Part shown: positions 1 through 5,536 of the stretch, in pieces
How the letters are laid out: the number at the start of each line of letters is the position of its first letter
How positions within the stretch are numbered: the first letter of the stretch is position 1
Origin: 39-52-133 sp041488395
GTDB lineage: Bacteria; Pseudomonadota; Gammaproteobacteria; Burkholderiales; Gallionellaceae
Direction of reading: 5' to 3'
Length of the DNA stretch: 11,693 nucleotides
NCBI GenBank assembly: GCA_041488395.1
Contig: JBGPPE010000084.1
Location: forward strand, 1 to 11,693
Made by a program: the position numbers and the translations under genes
The notes under the pieces: generated by a model
What the model was told of the DNA's origin: nothing
Seen by the model: the letters and a program-made list of their open reading frames with translations, nothing else
Database searches by the model: none

Positions 1-877
1 AACAGCGCGGCAACAGGGTGGGTACATCCAGCACTTCTTCCTGCAGCACGTTGAGCTTGTCTTCCAGCTTGGACAGGGCGAGCAGGTCTCCTACCAGGCG
101 CTCCATGCGCTGGGTCTGCTCGCCCATCAGGTTCAGCGCCCGGCGCGCCATTTCGTTTTCCAGGTTGGGCATGTCATGCAGGGTCTCAACGAAGCCATTG
201 ACGACAGTCAGCGGCGTGCGCAGTTCGTGAGAAACGTTGGCAACGAAGTCGCGGCGCATGGTTTCAACGCGCTCGAAGCTGGTGATATCGCGGGTAATCA
301 GCAGTTTTTTGTTGCCGCCATAGCCGACCAGTTTGCACGACAGAACCAGATCGTCCTGGCGCGGGCCGCGCAGGATCAATGGCTCACTATAGTTTTTTGC
401 GGCGAGGTACTCCACGAATTCCGGCTGCCGCGCCAGGTAGGTAATGTGCTGCCCCACGTCGCGCGTACTATCCAGTCCAAGCAGCCGTTCCGCCAGCGGG
501 TTGCACCACTCGATGTGATCGGTCTGGTCCAGGCTGACCACACCTTCAGGCAAGGCCGAGGTGGCCTGTTCCATGTCGTGCAGCGCCGCAGCACGTTTGG
601 TGCGCTCCTTGCGGTGCTCGCGTACCATTTTGTAAATGCGCGAAAATACTTCATCCCACGGGCCGGAAGCATCGGGCAGGTTGCGGCTTTCCGGGTCCTG
701 CAACCAGTAGCTGAGCGCGACCAGATGGCGTACGTGATACACCCAGCGCAAAAAAAGGATGCCGCCAAACGTCAGGGCTGCCGCCAGCTCATCTGCGGCG
801 GCCCACACCAGCAGTGATAGCGAGAACAATATCAGCAGAAATATCAGGGGGCGCTGCCACAATTCAAACACGGTCAT
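1..877 (-). CDS. phoR: Phosphate regulon sensor histidine kinase PhoR (C-terminus cut by window edge)
   Basis: Membrane histidine kinase that phosphorylates PhoB under phosphate limitation; 292 codons are visible and the frame runs off the left edge. Two hydrophobic segments (about residues 11-25 and 31-48) with almost no periplasmic loop match PhoR, which senses through the Pst/PhoU complex and not through an external domain. A PAS-like region follows (about 100-195). The H box SHELRTPLT carries the phospho-accepting His at residue 217, and the dimerisation helices continue to the edge. The ATP-binding domain must lie outside the window. The ATG at 877 was chosen because the transmembrane segment begins right after it and an upstream ATG at 904 is out of frame and hits a stop. 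The Shine-Dalgarno sequence is weak (GAAAG). The gene follows phoB after 75 bp, and a promoter-like sequence lies in that gap. The pairing with phoB makes the assignment firm. Confidence 0.95.
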   Translation of the reverse strand, partial: MTVFELWQRPLIFLLILFSLSLLVWAAADELAAALTFGGILFLRWVYHVRHLVALSYWLQDPESRNLPDASGPWDEVFSRIYKMVREHRKERTKRAAALHDMEQATSALPEGVVSLDQTDHIEWCNPLAERLLGLDSTRDVGQHITYLARQPEFVEYLAAKNYSEPLILRGPRQDDLVLSCKLVGYGGNKKLLITRDITSFERVETMRRDFVANVSHELRTPLTVVNGFVETLHDMPNLENEMARRALNLMGEQTQRMERLVGDLLALSKLEDKLNVLQEEVLDVPTLLPRC

Positions 878-900
878 GCTTTCAAAAATTATGCCGCGCC

Positions 901-928
901 ATTATACGGTGCACTGTGTTTACGGCAA
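901..928 (-). promoter_or_regulatory. Candidate sigma70 promoter for phoR in the phoB-phoR gap
   Basis: On the minus strand a -35-like TTGCCG (923-928, 4 of 6 matches) is separated by 16 bp from a perfect -10 TATAAT (901-906). Transcription would start near 894, giving a leader of about 17 bases before the phoR ATG at 877. No Pho box is visible in this gap, so the promoter would be independent of PhoB and could supply basal kinase. This is read by eye only, without expression data. Confidence 0.5.
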
Positions 929-952
929 TCCGAATTCTCTGTTTTACGGCTA

Positions 953-1639
953 TCAGCTGGCCGAAAAACGGTAGCCGCTGCCGCGTACAGTCTGGATCAG
1001 GCGGTCCAGCCCGGATGGCTCCAGGGCCTGGCGCAGGCGGCGAATGTGCACATCCACCGTGCGCTCCTCGACAAAGACGTGGTCTCCCCACACCTGATCC
1101 AGCAATTGTGCCCGGCTGTACACACGTTCCGCATGCGTCATGAAAAAATGCAGCAATCTGAATTCGGTCGGCCCCAAATCCAGCGGGCTGCCATTGGCGT
1201 TCACGCGGTGGGTTACCGGCGACAGCTCCAGCCCCTCTGCGCTCACCGTTTCTTCGCTCATTTGTGGCACGCGGCGGCGCAACACGGCACGTATGCGTGC
1301 CATCAGTTCGCGCGGCGAAAATGGCTTGGTGATGTAGTCATCTGCGCCGGACTCCAGCCCCATTACCTTGTCGCGCTCATCGGTGCGCGCGGTCAGCATG
1401 ATGATAGGGACGTTGCGAGTGCGCTGGTCTGCGCGCAGGCGTCGTGCCAATTCCACACCGGGCACATCCGGCAGCATCCAGTCGAGCAGGATAAGGTCGG
1501 GTAAGGCGCGGTTGATTTCGGCCGTGGCACTGGCCACATCGCCCGCCTGGATGGCATGAAAACCGCATTGAGTTACGTTAAAAGCCAGTAGTTCCTGTAT
1601 CGCCGGCTCATCTTCAACCAGCAGAATATTCGCTGTCAT
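953..1639 (-). CDS. phoB: Phosphate regulon response regulator PhoB
   Basis: OmpR/PhoB-family transcription factor of 228 residues (E. coli PhoB has 229). The receiver domain (1-120) carries the acidic pair E9/D10, phospho-acceptor D53 in LLDWMLP, T83 in LTAR and K105 in TKPFS, the same positions as in E. coli PhoB. The C-terminal winged-helix domain (about 130-228) has the recognition-helix region RTVDVHIRRLRQAL and ends in the usual RGSGYRF motif. An in-frame ATG at 1657 would add six residues, but AGAGGG (1647-1652) sits 7 bases before the ATG at 1639 and would be buried in the longer version, so 1639 is preferred. A Pho box and -10 lie directly upstream, predicting autoactivation. phoR follows after 75 bp. 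Phosphorylated PhoB would activate phosphate-scavenging genes elsewhere. Confidence 0.97.
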   Translation of the reverse strand: MTANILLVEDEPAIQELLAFNVTQCGFHAIQAGDVASATAEINRALPDLILLDWMLPDVPGVELARRLRADQRTRNVPIIMLTARTDERDKVMGLESGADDYITKPFSPRELMARIRAVLRRRVPQMSEETVSAEGLELSPVTHRVNANGSPLDLGPTEFRLLHFFMTHAERVYSRAQLLDQVWGDHVFVEERTVDVHIRRLRQALEPSGLDRLIQTVRGSGYRFSAS

Positions 1640-1669
1640 TTTTTTGCCCTCTATCATTCAGATTCCAGC

Positions 1670-1703
1670 ATGATATGAAAGAATTGTGACAGGAATATGA
1701 CAG
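1670..1703 (-). promoter_or_regulatory. Pho box and -10 element driving phoB
   Basis: On the minus strand, two adjacent 11-bp repeats CTGTCATATTC (1693-1703) and CTGTCACAATT (1682-1692) closely match the Pho box half-sites (CTGTCAT and CTGTCAC, each followed by an A/T-rich tetramer). A -10-like TATCAT (1670-1675, 5 of 6) begins 11 bases after the second CTGTCAC, the spacing known for the E. coli phoA promoter, where the Pho box replaces the -35. Transcription would start near 1663, with a short leader carrying the phoB ribosome-binding site at 1647-1652. The box begins three bases past the last stop codon of the upstream symporter gene. Confidence 0.88.
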
Positions 1704-1706
1704 TCA

Positions 1707-3218
1707 TCAGCGGGATTCGTGCGGCGCATGCGGATGTTCGGCCACATGGCCGGTATGGCTGGCCGCATGGTGATGCAGATAGGCATGTTCGGGTTCTTGC
1801 GGCAACGGCCCATGCACCACACTGGGCAACAGCGACCCGGCAATCATGCCGGCAGCACTGGCAATAACGCCGGCAAACTGGGCCGGGATAAATGGATCTT
1901 CACCACCGAAAATCAGGATCGAAAGCCATACCGATAACCCGCAGAAAATTGCCGCCAGCGCCCCCTGGGTGGTGGCGCGCTTCCAGTACACCCCGGCAAC
2001 CAGCGGCACAAACGCCATCACCAGGGTGATCTGATAGGCATTTTCGACCATCTTGAAAATACTGGCCTTCGAGTTGATCGCGTAAAGCGTGACCAGTACG
2101 GTAAATACAACTGTCACAATACGCATTGCGCGCAGCAGTTCGCGATCCGTCAGGCGATGCCCAATCATCGGCTTGAGGATATTCTCGGTAAACGTCACAG
2201 AGGGTGCCAGCAACGTTGCCGATGCACAGCTCTTGATTGCCGACAACAAGGCACCAAAGAACATCACCTGCGCAAACAGCGGCGCATGCTGCATGACCAG
2301 GTTAGGCAGGATCATCTGCGGATCACTGTCAATCAGGCCCGCCACCATGCCAGGGTCGATCAGCGTGGCGGAGTAAGCCAGGAACATGGGCACAAAGGCA
2401 AACAGAAAATACATACCACCGCCGAACACCGAACCCCAGATGGCAATTTTTTCGGTCTTTGCCGACTGCACACGCTGGAACACGTCCTGTTGTGGAATTG
2501 AGCCAAACATCATGGTGATCCACGCCGCCGTGAACGCAATGATTTCCCTGGCATCCAGCGCGGGCCAGAACGAAAATTTCCCTGACTGCAGCGCATGATC
2601 GACGACGATGCCTACCCCGCCTACCTGACCACTGATTTCGTGGCCGATAAACAGCATGCCGATGACAATGATGATCATTTGCAGAAAATCGGTCACCGCA
2701 ACCGCCCACATGCCGCCAAAAAACGTGTAGATGAGTATGGTGATTGAGCCTATCCACATCCCCGCCAGTTTGCTGATCTCGCCGGCAGATACCACATTGA
2801 ATACCAGCCCCAGCGCAGTAATTTGCGCGCCCACCCAGCCGAGATAGGAGATAACGATGGCAATCGTAGTCAGTGTTTCCACACTACGGCCAAATTTTTT
2901 CTTGTAGAAGTCACCTATGGTGAGCAAATTCATGCGATATAGCGGCGCAGCAAAAAACACACCGACCAGTATCAAACACATCGCAGCACCAAACGGATCC
3001 GCCACCACCCCATGCAAGCCCTCCTTGAGGAAGGTAGCCGGAATGCCCAGCACAGTCTCTGAACCGAACCAGGTTGCAAACACTGTCGCAGTCACCATGT
3101 AAAACGGCAACTGGCGTCCGGCAATGGCGAAGTCCTTGGTGTTGTGCACCCGGGTAGCAGCGTACAAACCGATACCGATGGAAATGATCCAATAGGCAAT
3201 GACGAACCAGAGCAGCAT
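1707..3218 (-). CDS. Sodium:solute symporter (SSS) family permease, histidine-rich C-terminus
   Basis: Integral membrane protein of 503 residues with the length and hydrophobic pattern of SSS/PutP-type LeuT-fold transporters (about 13 helices). Family-like features are GRQLP near the first loop, TWFGSETVLGIP in the second helix, YTFFGGMWAVAVTD in the middle and a helix around residues 322-348 (GALLSAIKSCASATLLAPS) that corresponds to the sodium-site helix. The substrate cannot be read from sequence. Residue 329 in the sodium-site helix is lysine. The tail (478-500) contains nine histidines. The start is the ATG at 3218; a TTG seven codons upstream is possible but poorer. GGGA lies 7 bases before the ATG. 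Two tandem TGA stops end the gene, and the Pho box for phoB starts immediately after. No terminator separates it from phoB, so readthrough is possible. Family call is firm; function is open. Confidence 0.9.
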   Translation of the reverse strand: MLLWFVIAYWIISIGIGLYAATRVHNTKDFAIAGRQLPFYMVTATVFATWFGSETVLGIPATFLKEGLHGVVADPFGAAMCLILVGVFFAAPLYRMNLLTIGDFYKKKFGRSVETLTTIAIVISYLGWVGAQITALGLVFNVVSAGEISKLAGMWIGSITILIYTFFGGMWAVAVTDFLQMIIIVIGMLFIGHEISGQVGGVGIVVDHALQSGKFSFWPALDAREIIAFTAAWITMMFGSIPQQDVFQRVQSAKTEKIAIWGSVFGGGMYFLFAFVPMFLAYSATLIDPGMVAGLIDSDPQMILPNLVMQHAPLFAQVMFFGALLSAIKSCASATLLAPSVTFTENILKPMIGHRLTDRELLRAMRIVTVVFTVLVTLYAINSKASIFKMVENAYQITLVMAFVPLVAGVYWKRATTQGALAAIFCGLSVWLSILIFGGEDPFIPAQFAGVIASAAGMIAGSLLPSVVHGPLPQEPEHAYLHHHAASHTGHVAEHPHAPHESR

Positions 3219-3245
3219 GTGAGAGTCCCGCGAATGCAATGTTGC

Positions 3246-3265
3246 AATATTCTAGCCGGAATATT
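3246..3265. promoter_or_regulatory. Perfect inverted repeat upstream of the symporter gene, possible operator
   Basis: AATATTC (3246-3252) and GAATATT (3259-3265) form perfect 7-bp arms around the 6-bp spacer TAGCCG. On the minus strand the element includes TAGAAT (3249-3254), a 5-of-6 match to a -10 hexamer, about 30 bases before the symporter ATG at 3218. No good -35 was found 16-18 bp upstream. A second small palindrome, TGCAATGTTGCA (3235-3246, 5-bp arms), abuts it. The arrangement resembles a repressor or activator site over a promoter, but the regulator is unknown. Confidence 0.35.
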
Positions 3266-3358
3266 TCATGCTGCGGCGACAAAAGTTGCAGGCATCCGCT
3301 GTGGTGCGTCACCGCGCCATAGCGACGCATAGCGCAAGGTTAACGGGAGAATTTGGGG

Positions 3359-4099
3359 TTACTGAGTGTTGCGGTACGCGGCGTATTTTCTGGAACTCTC
3401 CAGGCTGACGACTTTATCTTCTGCACGCACACCAAAACGGTTGGGGAAGTGCCCATCCAGCCATTTCATAATCGGCATCAGTTCCTGCCTTTCTGTAGCG
3501 GTCGCCAACTCATCCATCTCAAACACCCCCTCGCCGTTCTGGGCCGCATGGAGATAATTTTCGGAATCGCTGATGCTGGTGAGGAAGGGCAGTTTCAGTG
3601 AGTTAAGGAAGCGTTCCAGTGCCTGGTAGACCGTTGAGGTGCGGCTGCGCACACGGTTGGCCACTACCGCGATCTTCACCTTGCTGGTGCGCGCGCCTCC
3701 AACCAGAAGAAGGTCCTTGATGAAATCCGCAGTGGCGCGAATATCAATGGGTGAAGGTGCTACCGGAATCAGGATGTAGTTTGAGCGGCGCACCAGTTCT
3801 TTCAGCAACAATCCGCTTGCACCAGCCGGCGCATCAACAACCAGGACCTCGATGTCATTTGGAATCCACCCCTGCATGCTATGCAAGGCGGCGCTGCCTT
3901 TTGCCGGCGCCGCATTGGCCCCGTGTATGCTGTGCAGGTGCATGGGGCGAGCGCGCAGCCACTGCAGGCTGGAACCTTGCGGATCGTAATCCACAATAGC
4001 AGTTTTGAACTTCTTGCTTGCGTAGTAGCAGGCAAGATTGGTGGTCAGCGTAGTTTTTCCCGAACCACCCTTTGAATTTATAACCAGTATTGTCAGCAT
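3359..4099 (-). CDS. Orphan ParA/MinD-family ATPase
   Basis: P-loop ATPase of 246 residues in the ParA/MinD superfamily, whose members dimerise with ATP on the nucleoid or membrane and position cargo. The deviant Walker A motif SKGGSGKTT spans residues 9-17, with signature Lys10 and catalytic-loop Lys15. The switch I motif DYDPQGS is at 37-43 and Walker B VVDAPAG at 87-93 with Asp89. There is no N-terminal helix-turn-helix, so it resembles short ParAs that place protein complexes or small plasmids, not the large P1-type plasmid ParAs. The start at 4099 has a strong Shine-Dalgarno AAGGAG (4105-4110) 5 bases upstream; a longer frame from a GTG at 4210 lacks one. No ParB, MinE or other partner gene is adjacent. 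The upstream neighbour is a peroxiredoxin ending in a terminator, so this gene probably has its own promoter. The cargo is unknown. Confidence 0.9.
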   Translation of the reverse strand: MLTILVINSKGGSGKTTLTTNLACYYASKKFKTAIVDYDPQGSSLQWLRARPMHLHSIHGANAAPAKGSAALHSMQGWIPNDIEVLVVDAPAGASGLLLKELVRRSNYILIPVAPSPIDIRATADFIKDLLLVGGARTSKVKIAVVANRVRSRTSTVYQALERFLNSLKLPFLTSISDSENYLHAAQNGEGVFEMDELATATERQELMPIMKWLDGHFPNRFGVRAEDKVVSLESSRKYAAYRNTQ

Positions 4100-4228
4100 G
4101 TATTCTCCTTCGTTTGAAGAGAAGCCTGAGAATCCATAGTTCGTAGCCTCCGCTTGCAGCATGGTAACAACGACAATAGCCGCCCGGGTGGATTTGTACA
4201 ACAGCTTCACCGAACGGTTTATTCGCTT

Positions 4229-4247
4229 CGCTCATTTTATCAGAGCG
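4229..4247 (-). promoter_or_regulatory. Candidate extended -10 promoter for the ParA gene, inside a small palindrome
   Basis: On the minus strand TGATAAAAT (4234-4242) fits an extended -10 (TGn followed by TAAAAT, 5 of 6). It is bracketed by 5-bp inverted arms CGCTC and GAGCG (4229-4233 and 4243-4247). No convincing -35 is present, as is usual for extended -10 promoters. Transcription would start near 4227 and give a leader of about 128 bases before the ParA start. It lies just past the peroxiredoxin terminator, where an independent promoter is needed. Confidence 0.4.
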
Positions 4248-4274
4248 TCTTTGCCGCTATTTTTACACAACTGC

Positions 4275-4303
4275 AAAAAAAAGGCTCCCGCAGGAGCCTT
4301 TTT
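4275..4303 (-). terminator. Intrinsic terminator after the peroxiredoxin gene
   Basis: On the minus strand a perfect GGCTCC/GGAGCC stem (4293-4298 with 4283-4288) closes a 4-base TGCG loop and is followed by eight T residues (4282-4275). A-rich bases on the upstream side can extend the stem. It lies 20 bases after the peroxiredoxin stop codon. The element is near-symmetrical and could also act on plus-strand transcripts, with five T residues at 4299-4303. Confidence 0.93.
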
Positions 4304-4323
4304 CAGAGCAATGCTGAAACCGC

Positions 4324-4926
4324 TTACAATTCCTTGGCGTGCGCAGCCAGGTACTTGGCAACACCTTCCGTGGACGCACCCATGCCGGCCTTGCCTTTGC
4401 TCCAGCCCGCCGGGCACACTTCGCCGTGCTCTTCAGTGAACTGCAGGGCATCGATCATGCGCAGCATTTCGTCGATGTTGCGGCCCAGCGGCAGGTCGTT
4501 CACTACCTGATGGCGCACCACACCAGCGCGGTCTATCAGGAAAGAGCCGCGGTAAGCCACGCCACCTTCGGCCTCCACGTCATAGGCCTTGCAGATTTCA
4601 TGCTTGATGTCTGCTACCAGTGGGTAGCCCACCTTGCCGATACCACCGTTGTTGACCGGAGTGTTCTTCCAGGCCAGGTGGGTAAACTGGGAATCGATCG
4701 ACACACCGATGACTTCCACATTGCGCTTCTTGAAATCTTCCAGGCGATGATCAAACGCGATCAGCTCTGATGGGCAGACAAAGGTAAAGTCCAGCGGATA
4801 AAAGAAAACGACCGCATATTTGCCGGACATATGTTTCTTCAAATTGAAGTTTTCATTGATGTCGTTGTTACCCATTACGGCAACAGCATTGAAATCGGGG
4901 GCGGCCTTGCCGACTAGAACTGCCAT
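4324..4926 (-). CDS. Typical 2-Cys peroxiredoxin (AhpC/Prx1 type)
   Basis: Cytoplasmic thiol peroxidase of 200 residues that reduces hydrogen peroxide, organic peroxides and probably peroxynitrite. The peroxidatic Cys51 lies in the motif FYPLDFTFVCPSE, and the resolving Cys171 in GEVCPAGW near the C-terminus, so the catalytic pair of typical 2-Cys enzymes is complete. The sequence is closer in style to Prx1/TsaA proteins than to E. coli AhpC, which has FYPADFTFVCPTE. A GGIG motif is present around residues 94-97, but the C-terminal position of the YF motif reads Tyr-Leu, so sensitivity to over-oxidation is uncertain. No ahpF or thioredoxin reductase gene is adjacent. AGGAG (4933-4937) sits 6 bases before the ATG. 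The gene is framed by its own promoter and an intrinsic terminator, so it is probably monocistronic. Confidence 0.96.
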   Translation of the reverse strand: MAVLVGKAAPDFNAVAVMGNNDINENFNLKKHMSGKYAVVFFYPLDFTFVCPSELIAFDHRLEDFKKRNVEVIGVSIDSQFTHLAWKNTPVNNGGIGKVGYPLVADIKHEICKAYDVEAEGGVAYRGSFLIDRAGVVRHQVVNDLPLGRNIDEMLRMIDALQFTEEHGEVCPAGWSKGKAGMGASTEGVAKYLAAHAKEL

Positions 4927-4964
4927 GGTTTTCTCCTATGGTTGACTTAAATACTAAGCTTTGC

Positions 4965-4993
4965 AATTTAACTTTGTAGCAGGCCACTGTCAA
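4965..4993 (-). promoter_or_regulatory. Sigma70-type promoter of the peroxiredoxin gene
   Basis: On the minus strand a perfect -35 TTGACA (4988-4993) is separated by exactly 17 bp from the -10-like TAAATT (4965-4970, 4 of 6). The predicted start near 4958 gives a leader of about 32 bases to the ATG at 4926. No clear OxyR-type repeat was recognised by eye. The strong -35 suggests substantial constitutive expression. Confidence 0.7.
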
Positions 4994-5080
4994 CTCTTTC
5001 AGGGAAAACGCACACGCAGACGCCCACCTGATCCAATTCGGCAAAATTATCTGACTTGCGCTTGGATATTCCTGGCCATG

Positions 5081-5521
5081 CTAGGTCGCTGGCGCGTCAA
5101 AAATCCTGCTCAAATTCAGTACCGGCACGGCGTCGCCGCGATAGTCGAAACAGGAAATCGCCAGCTTGTCCCAGCCCTGCCTTTCCTCCGGCAATCTGCA
5201 TGCCTGCTCGTCGCTCACCTCCACTTGCTGCGGAGGTGAGGCCAGCATCAATGCCCCGAATTGCGGATATTCACCACGCCGGCGTTGATAACCCACAATG
5301 GCAAGGAATGGCGCGTGCTGCGGCAGCTCACCCAGCCTGGCCGTAATATCCATTACTGGCAGCATGCGCTCCTGCCAGAACACGACGTGTCGGCAATATG
5401 CCGGCGTGCAAGGCAGTTCAAATGTCGCCGGAGCATCAATCAGATGGAGCAGCTCGCGCGTCCCTACTGCCGCCCGGCAAGAAGCACCCAAGTCCAGCAA
5501 CCAGGCATTCATTCGTGACAT
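5081..5521 (-). CDS. CheW-like domain protein, second of a tandem pair after chpA
   Basis: Small cytoplasmic protein of 146 residues with a CheW-like fold, predicted to link chemoreceptors to a CheA kinase or to modulate that coupling. The diagnostic piece is LPVMDITARLG (54-64), equivalent to the conserved strand-turn of CheW (PV-DLR-RLG), and a later VPVLNLSRIF (132-141) closes the domain as in PilI/ChpC-type proteins. The ATG at 5521 was chosen because AAGGGG (5527-5532) precedes it by 5 bases; a GTG at 5524 and an ATG at 5512 are alternatives. It follows the other CheW-like gene by 15 bp and is the last gene of the Chp cluster. No clear terminator follows before the peroxiredoxin promoter. 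It may be the counterpart of ChpC, but orthology cannot be decided by eye. Confidence 0.8.
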   Translation of the reverse strand: MSRMNAWLLDLGASCRAAVGTRELLHLIDAPATFELPCTPAYCRHVVFWQERMLPVMDITARLGELPQHAPFLAIVGYQRRRGEYPQFGALMLASPPQQVEVSDEQACRLPEERQGWDKLAISCFDYRGDAVPVLNLSRIFDAPAT

Positions 5522-5536
5522 CACATCCCCTTCGCG

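Noticed and set aside
176..817. Long plus-strand open frame opposite phoR (213 residues)
   Set aside because: It is antisense to a clear PhoR coding frame with H box and membrane segments, has no recognisable motif and no good ribosome-binding site.
882..1091. Minus-strand frame overlapping the phoB end and the phoB-phoR gap
   Set aside because: Out of frame with phoB, low-complexity Pro/Gly/Arg content, and ends in the gap; a shadow of phoB.
1640..1657. Upstream ATG at 1657 as the phoB start
   Set aside because: The Shine-Dalgarno AGAGGG lies between the two ATGs at the right distance for 1639, and 228 residues fits the family.
3300..3358. Possible hairpin terminator after the ParA gene (GCGTC/GACGC, minus strand)
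   Set aside because: The stem is only 5 bp around a 13-base loop and no T-run follows.
4100..4235. Leader peptide or N-terminal extension before the ParA gene (frames starting at 4235 and 4210)
   Set aside because: The frame from 4235 runs on as an out-of-frame reading of the Walker A region, and the in-frame GTG at 4210 lacks a ribosome-binding site while the ATG at 4099 has a strong one.
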